Shown: positions 1 through 5,100 of the stretch, piece by piece
How the letters are laid out: each line of letters opens with the position of its first letter
How positions within the stretch are numbered: the stretch's first letter is position 1
NCBI GenBank assembly: GCA_946478675.1
Contig: CAMLEF010000329.1
Span: 1-5,100, forward strand
DNA: 5,100 nt
Direction: 5' to 3'
Source: an uncultured Flavobacteriales bacterium
GTDB lineage: Bacteria > Bacteroidota > Bacteroidia > Palsa-965
Notes under the pieces: generated by a model
Database searches by the model: none
Seen by the model: the letters and a program-made list of their open reading frames with translations, nothing else
What the model was told of the DNA's origin: nothing
Program-made: the position numbers and the translations under genes

Positions 1-60
1 CTATCCGCTGCAAGTCCTCGCCCTCCGGGACTCCGGGCTTTCCGCTCCTATCCCTGCCCG
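1..60. repeat. GC-rich repeat-like intergenic block
   Basis: This block is far richer in G and C than the AT-rich DNA that follows. It contains an internal direct repeat, TCCGCT at 4-9 and again at 41-46, each followed five or six bases later by a YCCT-type pyrimidine-rich tail. It also has a tandem CTCCGGG (24-29 region and 31-37) and a short inverted pair, AGTCC/GGACT, at about 13-32. No convincing reading frame runs through it. It looks to me like an interspersed repeat of the kind seen in gaps of Bacteroidota genomes, but that is an impression from memory. It could also be the end of a larger element cut by the window edge. Confidence 0.35.
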
Positions 61-71
61 ACACCGCAAGA

Positions 72-151
72 GGAATTAATTGTTATAAACATGCTTTAAT
101 TTCTAAATATAGTTTTAAATATATATAATTATAAAAATTAAAAAAAACATC
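72..151 (+). promoter_or_regulatory. AT-rich leader and likely promoter region of the small gene
   Basis: These 80 bases are almost entirely A and T and end directly at the ATG at 152. There is no Shine-Dalgarno sequence; the start is preceded by a run of A residues, a context common in Bacteroidota. TTGTTA at 80-85 and TATAGTTTT at 108-116 resemble parts of promoter elements, but their spacing fits neither the E. coli sigma-70 pattern nor the Bacteroidota TTG/TAnnTTTG pattern well. The promoter call therefore rests on composition and position, not on a clean motif. Confidence 0.3.
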
Positions 152-562
152 ATGGATTATCAGAAGATAACCTACAAAAACCTCAATCATCGTCAGAAAG
201 AGCGATACAATTTTCAAAAAGTATCAGGTTTACTTGCTGACTATGGCTTTTCAACCATCAAACTAGATGACGATTGGCAAAACGCTGACTTTATTGCACA
301 GCATATTGACGGGACTTTCGTAAAAGTCCAGCTTAAAAGCCGTTTAACATTTGACAAAAAATATGTTGGTAAAGGAATATGGATTTGTTTCCCTCATAAC
401 GACAGCTGGTTCTTCTTTGATCACGATAAAGTGATGCATGAATTCCTAAACCATTTTCCCAACAAAATGGCTGTATCAAAATCCTGGACGGGTCATGGAG
501 GTTATTCTTGGCCAGGCTTGAGCAAAGTTCATCTAAAGATTTTGGATGAACATAAATTATAA
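152..562 (+). CDS. Hypothetical protein, possible PD-(D/E)XK nuclease-like fold, probably acquired
   Basis: I cannot name this 136-residue protein. The N-terminal third (about 12-38) looks like a charged helix containing E17 followed by a strand. Next come D46 (in NADFI) and the strand FVKVQLKSR with Q60-x-K62. The order E, D, about 13 residues, QxK is the arrangement of PD-(D/E)XK nucleases such as Holliday-junction-resolvase and restriction-like folds. The C-terminal half is rich in aromatic residues (WICF, SWFFFD). There is no signal peptide or membrane segment, so it should be cytoplasmic. The ATG at 152 is the first in frame after the AT-rich leader. Its first 60 bases are about 35% G+C, with AAA/AAT/TTT-type codons, whereas the oxidoreductase gene downstream is near 60%. 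This suggests horizontal transfer, perhaps from a defence or mobile context, but no such partner gene is visible. The gene looks complete; the nuclease role is inference. Confidence 0.7.
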   Translation: MDYQKITYKNLNHRQKERYNFQKVSGLLADYGFSTIKLDDDWQNADFIAQHIDGTFVKVQLKSRLTFDKKYVGKGIWICFPHNDSWFFFDHDKVMHEFLNHFPNKMAVSKSWTGHGGYSWPGLSKVHLKILDEHKL

Positions 563-664
563 CCTTTATTATTTGGGACTCTCACTTTTAGTGTCGTGCC
601 GCCGCGTTGTCCGGTTTATTTCACCCGCAGGAAAGGACACGGCTTCTGAGGAAAGCTTCTCGCC

Positions 665-691
665 TTCCTTAGCGTCCTTGCGCCATTGCGG
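665..691 (+). repeat. Half-copy of the repeat found after the LLM gene
   Basis: This segment sits 14 bases before the oxidoreductase start and aligns with 1772-1799, the right arm of the hairpin after that gene. The shared pattern is TTCCT..GCGT.CC.TGCGCC..TGCGG, in the same orientation, with one single-base length difference. Here the matching left arm is missing, so no comparable hairpin forms. The rest of the gap (563-664) holds no supported gene. It contains only a weak CACT/AGTG stem around 588-598, which I do not call a terminator. Confidence 0.5.
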
Positions 692-705
692 TTTACCTTT
701 ACACC

Positions 706-1740
706 ATGGAACTCGGACTCTACACTTTCCTCGAAATGTCACCGGAGCACGTTGCCGGCGGCGCTGTCAAAACACACGAACGCTTCAAGCAATTGCTCGA
801 AGAAGCCGAGCTCGCGGATCAAATCGGTCTCGACCTGTTCGCCATCGGTGAGCACCACCGCGCCGACTTCGTCGTTTCCTCTCCCGCCGTCGCGCTCGCT
901 GCCGTCGCTGCACGCACGAAGAAGATCCGCCTCTCCAGCGCCGTCACCGTGCTCAGCTCCGACGATCCCGTGCGCGTGTTCCAGGATTTCGCCACGCTCG
1001 ATCAATTGTCCAATGGCCGCGCGGAGATCATGGCCGGCCGCGGCTCGTTCATCGAATCGTTCCCGCTCTTCGGTTACGACCTCAACGACTACGACGAGCT
1101 CTTCACCGAAAAGCTGGAGCTGCTGCTGAAGCTGAACGAATCCGAAAAAATTACCTGGAGCGGCAAACACCGCGCAGCACTGAACAACCTCGGCGTGTAC
1201 CCGCGACCGCTGCAGGAAAAACTCCCGCTGTGGGTAGCAGTCGGCGGTACACCCGAATCCGTCATTCGCGCCGCGAAACTGAAACTGCCGATGGCGCTCG
1301 CGATCATCGGCGGCACACCCGATCGTTTCGTGTCGTTCACGCAACTCTACCGCGACCGCTGGCAGAAATTCGGCAACGACATGAATCAATTCCAACTCAG
1401 CATCAACTCGCACGGCTACATCGCCGACGATTCGCAAACCGCGCAGGACGAATATTACCCGTCGTTCGCATCGGCGATGAACCGTCTCGGAAAAGAGCGC
1501 GGCTGGTCGGGCATGAGCCGCGAGCAATACGACCTGATGTGCTCCGAAGAAGGCGCGCTCTTCGTGGGCAGCCCGCAACAAGTCATCGACAAGATCCTCT
1601 ACGAGCACGAGCTCTTCGGCCACACGCGCTTCCTGATGCAGATGAGCGTAGGCACGATGCCGCACGAGAAAAACATGCGCGCGATCGAATTGTTCGGAAC
1701 GGTAGTCGCGCCGGCCGTTCGCAAAGCGTTGGGGAAATAA
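706..1740 (+). CDS. LLM-class flavin-dependent oxidoreductase (luciferase-like monooxygenase family)
   Basis: A complete 344-residue protein of the bacterial-luciferase-like superfamily: a cytoplasmic TIM-barrel enzyme that uses reduced flavin, usually FMNH2 supplied by a separate reductase, to oxygenate or oxidise a small substrate. The barrel starts at once (MELGLYTF). The conserved GEHHRADF segment is at about 48-55, followed by SSPAVALAAVAARTKKIRLS (58-77), DDPVRVFQDFATLDQLSNGR (85-104), the glycine-rich AGRGSF (109-114) and DYDELFTEKL (126-136). The C-terminal PLWVAVGGTPES and AIIGGTP loops probably help bind the flavin phosphate. Length and motif order fit the roughly 340-residue subgroup that includes Agrobacterium Atu2307 (LLM_2I7G type), whose physiological substrate is not known to me. 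The ATG at 706 is chosen because the protein begins directly with the first barrel strand; no clear Shine-Dalgarno is present. It stands alone on its strand, GC-rich like the genes to its right, and converges on the M16 operon. Confidence 0.93.
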   Translation: MELGLYTFLEMSPEHVAGGAVKTHERFKQLLEEAELADQIGLDLFAIGEHHRADFVVSSPAVALAAVAARTKKIRLSSAVTVLSSDDPVRVFQDFATLDQLSNGRAEIMAGRGSFIESFPLFGYDLNDYDELFTEKLELLLKLNESEKITWSGKHRAALNNLGVYPRPLQEKLPLWVAVGGTPESVIRAAKLKLPMALAIIGGTPDRFVSFTQLYRDRWQKFGNDMNQFQLSINSHGYIADDSQTAQDEYYPSFASAMNRLGKERGWSGMSREQYDLMCSEEGALFVGSPQQVIDKILYEHELFGHTRFLMQMSVGTMPHEKNMRAIELFGTVVAPAVRKALGK

Positions 1741-1742
1741 AA

Positions 1743-1812
1743 TCGCCGCAGAGGCGCAGAGGTCGCGGAGATTCCTCTGCGTTCCCTGCGCCTCTGCGGC
1801 GAATATTTTTTT
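1743..1812. terminator. Hairpin terminator between convergent genes, repeat-derived
   Basis: A perfect 17-bp inverted repeat (1743-1759 with 1786-1802) continues inward as a second, imperfect stem (about 1764-1770 with 1775-1781). Seven T residues follow at 1806-1812, which makes a good intrinsic terminator for the LLM gene beginning three bases after its stop codon. On the other strand the stem is followed by an ATTTTATTT stretch, so it may also end the M16 transcript, whose stop codon is at 1818. The arm sequence (CGCAGAGGCGCAG type) looks like an interspersed palindromic repeat used as a terminator, and a half-copy lies at 665-691. Confidence 0.75.
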
Positions 1813-1817
1813 CACTG

Positions 1818-3191
1818 CTAATTATCCTTCTCAATCACATTCAATTCGAATTTCTGCAGTCCTGGAATTTTCTGCAGCTGCGGATCGAGCGCTTTCGCAT
1901 CACCGGCGATCATCAGCCTATAGCTTTCCGGCGTGAAATATTTTTTGATCACTTTGTTGATCGTCGCGAGATCGAGCTGCGCGATTTCTCCGAAGAGCAG
2001 GCGACGCTTTTCGTAATCCTTGTACACCCACGGGTTTACCAGTGATGCGATCTGTCCCGGCTCTTCCACGCTGCTGATGTCGGCGATGAACATGCGCTTG
2101 AATTTGTCGAGCTCCGTTTGCGTCGGGCCTTTCGCGGAATAATCCGCCAGCACTTCATCGAACGCCGTGATCGTCGGGTACAGCACGTCATTCCTCACCT
2201 GCGTGCGCGCGCGGAAAATGCCGTCGTTCTCCGATTGGCTGTACGTGCTGTAAATGCCGTACGTATAGCCTTTCTTCTCGCGGATGGTTTTGTTGAGATG
2301 ATCGGAGAAGATCATGTTCGCCAATTGAAAGGCGATCATCTCTTTGCTTCCCGCTTCCGGCGCTTTTTTCATCCACAACAAACACGCTTGCGTCGCGCCA
2401 TCTTTATTCACGAACGCAAACTCCTTCGTTTTGATCGCCGGAATATCATACGAAGCGCCGTTCACTTCTCCGTATGCCGCCGTCCACGCACCAAAATATT
2501 TTTCGATGAGCGCTTTCACTGCCGCGCGGTCCGGCTTGCCCGTGATCACCAGCTTTGTATTGCCCGGCGTATAATTGAATGCATAAAATTCTTTCAGCTG
2601 CGCAACGGTCAGCTTCTTGTATTGCGTTTCATAAAAATGCCGGCCCAGCGGATGCGCGCTGCCGTACGTGAAATAATCGCCGTACATCGAAGCCAGGTCA
2701 CCGATATCCATCTTCGCCGGCTTGTTCGAAGCAAGTGTAAATCCGCGCAGCTCTTCCACGTCCTGCTGCGGAAAGGCAGGATGCAGCAGCACCGACGAAA
2801 GCATCTCCAGGCCTTTCTCCACATTCTTGTTCAGGAATTCGCCGGACACTTCCGTGAAATTCTTATTCGACGAAGCGTCGATCGAAGCGCCCATGCGGAA
2901 CAGCTGCCGGTCGAGCTCCACGCGCGGGTACTGCACGCTGCCGAGCTCCAGCGCATTTGCCGTAAGGTCCGCGAGCCCCTGCTGCCCCGGCGTTTCACTT
3001 TTCTTGCCGACGTTGATGAAAAAGTTGAACGACGTCACCGGCAGCGCACCGTAATCCACGAAGATCACTTCGAGCCCGTTCTTCAGCTTGTAACGTTCCG
3101 CTTCCGGGAAAGCCGGCTTCACGTCGGTGGCTGTCGACATTCCCAATATCAACAGCGGAAGCAGCAGTAGAAATTTCAGTTGGCGCATCAT
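1818..3191 (-). CDS. M16 family peptidase-like protein, catalytically inactive partner subunit
   Basis: A 457-residue exported protein with the two-domain M16 (pitrilysin/MPP) architecture. A hydrophobic leader (MMRQLKF then LLLLPLLILG) forms a signal peptide, cleaved probably near STATD, so it acts in the periplasm or at the envelope. At the place where active M16 enzymes have HxxEH, this protein has D75-L-T-A78-N79, and the downstream glutamate ligand is also gone (EELRGFTLAS), so it cannot bind the catalytic zinc. The C-terminal half keeps REKKGYTYG (R304, Y309, Y311), the R...Y motif that holds the peptide substrate. This is the known pattern of the inactive subunit in heterodimeric M16B peptidases. 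The reading frame extends upstream to a TTG at 3296 overlapping the previous stop, but that extension is encoded by a hairpin and reads as low-complexity junk; the ATG pair at 3191/3188 just before the signal peptide is preferred. It lies 101 bases downstream of the catalytic M16 gene. Confidence 0.92.
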   Translation of the reverse strand: MMRQLKFLLLLPLLILGMSTATDVKPAFPEAERYKLKNGLEVIFVDYGALPVTSFNFFINVGKKSETPGQQGLADLTANALELGSVQYPRVELDRQLFRMGASIDASSNKNFTEVSGEFLNKNVEKGLEMLSSVLLHPAFPQQDVEELRGFTLASNKPAKMDIGDLASMYGDYFTYGSAHPLGRHFYETQYKKLTVAQLKEFYAFNYTPGNTKLVITGKPDRAAVKALIEKYFGAWTAAYGEVNGASYDIPAIKTKEFAFVNKDGATQACLLWMKKAPEAGSKEMIAFQLANMIFSDHLNKTIREKKGYTYGIYSTYSQSENDGIFRARTQVRNDVLYPTITAFDEVLADYSAKGPTQTELDKFKRMFIADISSVEEPGQIASLVNPWVYKDYEKRRLLFGEIAQLDLATINKVIKKYFTPESYRLMIAGDAKALDPQLQKIPGLQKFELNVIEKDN

Positions 3192-3215
3192 GATATTATT
3201 AGCAGCTGTACTTCC

Positions 3216-3288
3216 CCGCTTGTTCGAGCGAAGTCGAGAACCTGTTTCATTCCAATGCAACAGGTTCCCGACTTCGCTCGAACAGCGG
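3216..3288. repeat. Long near-perfect hairpin between the two M16 genes
   Basis: Positions 3221-3250 pair with 3255-3284 in 28 of 30 columns (mismatches 3237/3268 and 3247/3258), with a four-base loop at 3251-3254. CCGC at 3216-3219 extends the stem past one bulged T to 3288. The arm carries TTCGAGCGAAGTCG, which I associate with interspersed palindromes in Bacteroidota. On the minus strand, the direction of transcription, no T run follows it, so it is not a simple intrinsic terminator. In the message it could stabilise the upstream cistron or set the ratio of the two subunits. Confidence 0.85.
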
Positions 3289-3292
3289 AAAT

Positions 3293-4627
3293 TCAATTAG
3301 ACGGTTTGATGTTGATCATGTCGAAATGCTCCGGCGAGAGATACAAGGCCGCCACGCGTTTGATATCATCCTGCGTCACGGCTTTGTAATCGTTCACCAA
3401 TGTATCGGCGCGATGGTAGTCGTTGAAATAATATTCCGCCATGCCGAGCTGCGCAGCGATATTTTCCGCCGAATACGCAGCGAAGGTTTGCTCCGCTTCC
3501 ATGTTCGAGAGAAAATCATTCATCTTGTCCTGCGGCAAACCGTTCGCGATCACTTTATCGCATTCTTCACGAATGGCTTTTTTCACTTTCAGGTTGCCCG
3601 GCATCGGCGGCATGAATACGTCGATCTGCGTGCGCGACGGAAAAAGGCTGTACGGCTCATTCGACTGGATGATCGCATAGGAGGAATGTTCCTGCTTCAC
3701 CAGCCGCTCATTCAGAATGGAATTATCGTCGGTGAACAAAACCGACACGAGCATATCGAAAGCAAAAAAATCTTTCGAATCTGCCGACGGCTGCGGGAAG
3801 GAAAAGCAATAATCCTGCAGCGGGTAGTTCAGTTCCATGTCCGTCACTTTCACATGTGTATTCATCAGGTCCGGCGAAGCACCTGCAACAACCGCGGGCA
3901 GCTGTTTCGTAATGGCGCCGAAATACGTTGTCGCCATCCGGAAAATTTCGTCGTGCTTTACATCGCCCACCACCACGAGAAATGCATTGTTCGGGCTGTA
4001 ATAGCGATTGTAAAAATCCATGCATTGCGGCCCGGTGAAAGAAGTGATCTCGTTCAGATGCCCGATCACGTCGACCGCGTACGGATGGCCTTCGGGATAC
4101 AACGACTCGTAACGGTCCTGCACCATTTTCTGGTACCAGTTGCTGATGCCGTTACGGTATTCTTCCCCGACGACCTCGCGTTCCGTATCGAGAATTTCCT
4201 GCGTGACGTTGAGGTTCGCCATACGATCCGCCTCCAGCATCAGCGCCATGCCGATCGCATTCACCGGGAGATATTCGTGGTACACCGTGCGATCAAACGT
4301 CGTGTACGCATTCCAATTGGCGCCTACGCTGTCGAGCTTTTCCAGCAGCTGCTCGCCCGAAACATTTTTTGTCCCGCGAAACATCATGTGCTCGAACAAA
4401 TGCGCCATCCCGCGAATACCCGGCTGCTCATCCTTGCTGCCGACGCGGTACCACACTTCCACTTCCGCAAAACCGGAACCCGGCTTTTCACACACGATCA
4501 TTTTCATCCCGTTCGGTAACGTCTGATCAAACGTCGGGTACATGAACGCATGTGCAGTCAAAGGCACGAACAGCAATAACAGCATTGCCAATTTCCAATC
4601 GCCGATTTTCAATTTGCAATCGGCCAT
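3293..4627 (-). CDS. M16 family zinc metallopeptidase, catalytic subunit
   Basis: A complete 444-residue exported endopeptidase of the M16 family. With the start at 4627 it has H76-L-F-E79-H80 inside GMAHLFEHMMFRGT, the inverted zinc motif HxxEH. The third zinc ligand is E156 in the sequence EREVVGEE, 76 residues after H80 as expected, and E79 is the general base. The N-terminal half holds the active site; the C-terminal half (from about residue 190) carries R308 and Y317 (NERLVKQEHSSYAI), the substrate-holding R...Y pair. A signal peptide (KLAMLLLLFVPLTAHA) with a likely cut after AHA sends it to the periplasm. The ATG at 4627 is chosen because GAGGAG lies seven bases upstream; ATG alternatives are 4660 (longer, no ribosome site) and 4585 (short leader). 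It sits between a DUF5686-type gene and an inactive M16 paralogue on the same strand, so an operon and a heterodimer are likely. Substrate unknown, presumably peptides or misfolded envelope proteins. Confidence 0.95.
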   Translation of the reverse strand: MADCKLKIGDWKLAMLLLLFVPLTAHAFMYPTFDQTLPNGMKMIVCEKPGSGFAEVEVWYRVGSKDEQPGIRGMAHLFEHMMFRGTKNVSGEQLLEKLDSVGANWNAYTTFDRTVYHEYLPVNAIGMALMLEADRMANLNVTQEILDTEREVVGEEYRNGISNWYQKMVQDRYESLYPEGHPYAVDVIGHLNEITSFTGPQCMDFYNRYYSPNNAFLVVVGDVKHDEIFRMATTYFGAITKQLPAVVAGASPDLMNTHVKVTDMELNYPLQDYCFSFPQPSADSKDFFAFDMLVSVLFTDDNSILNERLVKQEHSSYAIIQSNEPYSLFPSRTQIDVFMPPMPGNLKVKKAIREECDKVIANGLPQDKMNDFLSNMEAEQTFAAYSAENIAAQLGMAEYYFNDYHRADTLVNDYKAVTQDDIKRVAALYLSPEHFDMINIKPSN

Positions 4628-4634
4628 TGGCAAT
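4584..4634. repeat. Nested palindrome overlapping the M16 start codon and signal peptide
   Basis: The outer arms ATTGCCAAT (4584-4592) and ATTGGCAAT (4626-4634) are perfectly complementary over 9 bp. The inner arms GCCGATT (4601-4607) and AATCGGC (4618-4624) are complementary over 7 bp around a 10-base loop. The A/T-rich repeated pattern (CAATTT, CCAATC, TTTCAATTT) resembles an interspersed intergenic repeat I have seen in Bacteroidota. It encodes the first 15 residues of the M16 protein (MADCKLKIGDWKLAM) in the chosen frame, and the start codon 4627-4625 lies at the foot of the stem. Confidence 0.7.
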
Positions 4635-4640
4635 CTCCTC
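4635..4640 (-). promoter_or_regulatory. Shine-Dalgarno site of the catalytic M16 gene
   Basis: Read on the minus strand this is GAGGAG, seven bases before the ATG at 4627. It is the clearest ribosome binding site in the window and decides the start of the gene against the upstream ATG at 4660. It directly abuts the outer arm of the palindrome at 4626-4634, so folding of that element would hide the start codon next to an exposed ribosome site. Confidence 0.65.
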
Positions 4641-4678
4641 AAATTTCGGATCCATTGCATGAGGTTAATTTTAAATGG

Positions 4679-5100
4679 TTAGTCCCATCGCACACCGACG
4701 CGCAGCCCCGCGCTGACTTTCGCATGCTGCATGTAGCCGAGCGCGAAATCGATGCGGATGATGCCGAGCTTGTCGGCGCCGAAATAAAGTTCGTAATACG
4801 ACGGCAGGTTTTGCGTCATCAGGTAATTCGCGCCGACGACTTCCGTCATTTTCAATCGGCGGATGAGCGGAATTTTATTCAGGATGAAACCGCCGAAATG
4901 ATGCTCGGCATGCGCTTCGAGGTACCAGTCGTTCGTGCTGTACGTGTAGTAGTCGAGCAGCTGGAATCCCTGTTGCGGGAACGTCGACCACAGCGTGCGG
5001 TTGCCGGTGAAGTGGTAATAATCCATGAACGGCAAATACGTTTTCCGCACAAATTTTCCCGCGCCGACGTAATACGAAAACTTACCGAGCAGCTTCAGGT
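4679..5100 (-). CDS. DUF5686-type outer-membrane protein, C-terminal part (runs off the right edge)
   Basis: Only the last 140 residues are in the window; the frame is open to position 5100, so the 5' end lies outside. The visible GTG at 5050 is an internal valine, not a start: the frame before it reads FSYYVGAGKFV, continuous with the family. The segment FMDYYHFTGNRTLW, then LLDYYTYSTNDWYLEAHAEHHFGGFILNKIPLIRRLK, EVVGANYL and a final run of alternating polar and apolar residues ending GLRVGVRWD, matches the C-terminal end of DUF5686 / carboxypeptidase-regulatory-like proteins of Bacteroidota. These large surface proteins end in amphipathic strands expected to form an outer-membrane beta-barrel; their function is not established to my knowledge. 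The stop codon is 51 bases before the catalytic M16 start, which suggests one operon linking an outer-membrane protein with periplasmic peptidases. Confidence 0.87.
   Translation of the reverse strand, partial: LKLLGKFSYYVGAGKFVRKTYLPFMDYYHFTGNRTLWSTFPQQGFQLLDYYTYSTNDWYLEAHAEHHFGGFILNKIPLIRRLKMTEVVGANYLMTQNLPSYYELYFGADKLGIIRIDFALGYMQHAKVSAGLRVGVRWD

Noticed and set aside
563..660. Possible integron attC-type site after the small AT-rich gene
   Set aside because: I looked for paired RYYYAAC and GTTRRRY core sites with complementary arms and found no acceptable pair, so an integron cassette is not supported.
546..851. Short plus-strand frame overlapping the end of the small gene and the start of the LLM gene
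   Set aside because: It crosses a repeat and runs into the LLM gene in another frame, and its arginine-rich product has no domain.
739..1815. Long minus-strand open frame opposite the LLM gene (358 codons)
   Set aside because: It lies antisense to a clearly conserved enzyme, its translation is rich in R, E, V and H without any domain, and its end crosses the terminator hairpin. It is a by-product of GC-rich codon use.
3192..3296. TTG-initiated N-terminal extension of the inactive M16 protein
   Set aside because: The extra 35 residues are encoded by the hairpin at 3216-3288 and would sit ahead of a normal signal peptide; the TTG overlaps the upstream stop codon with no ribosome site.
3326..4519. 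Long plus-strand open frame opposite the catalytic M16 gene (397 codons)
   Set aside because: It mirrors the codons of the M16 gene, has a low-complexity H/R/I/V composition and no recognisable motif; the same applies to the frame at 2118-3170.
5048..5050. GTG at 5050 as the start of a 123-residue protein
   Set aside because: The frame is open further right and continues in sequence typical of the DUF5686 C-terminal region, so this is an internal codon of a longer gene.

Overview
The window looks like a chromosomal stretch from a member of the Bacteroidota with a moderately GC-rich core genome. The main evidence is the C-terminal end of a DUF5686-type outer-membrane protein at the right edge, a family I know from Bacteroidota. 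Mostly weak Shine-Dalgarno sites and A/T-rich start contexts agree with this. Species or genus cannot be fixed from the sequence alone.

Layout from left to right: (i) 1-151 is a gap holding a GC-rich repeat-like block (about 1-60) and then a very AT-rich leader. (ii) 152-562 (+) is a small AT-rich gene for an unrecognised protein with a possible PD-(D/E)XK-type nuclease core (D46, Q60-x-K62). Its composition differs sharply from everything to its right, so it looks acquired. (iii) 706-1740 (+) is a complete LLM-class (bacterial-luciferase-like) flavin-dependent oxidoreductase. (iv) 1743-1812 is a long hairpin with a T tract, probably a terminator shared by two convergent genes. (v) On the minus strand, transcribed right to left, is a probable operon: a DUF5686-type protein (partial, 5100-4679), a catalytic M16 zinc peptidase with an intact HLFEH site (4627-3293), and a second M16 protein in which the whole zinc site is replaced (3191-1818).

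The two M16 genes most likely form an exported active/inactive heterodimer, the inactive partner keeping the R...Y motif of its C-terminal half. The oxidoreductase and the small AT-rich gene have no evident functional tie to it.

The most striking non-coding pattern is that nearly every gap carries a different palindromic or repeat-like element: 1-60, 665-691 and 1743-1802 (same family, bracketing the LLM gene), 3216-3288 (a near-perfect 30-column stem between the M16 genes), and 4584-4634 (a nested palindrome that covers the start codon and encodes the start of the signal peptide of the catalytic M16 protein). I found no CRISPR array, tRNA, rRNA, transposase or complete new multi-gene system here.
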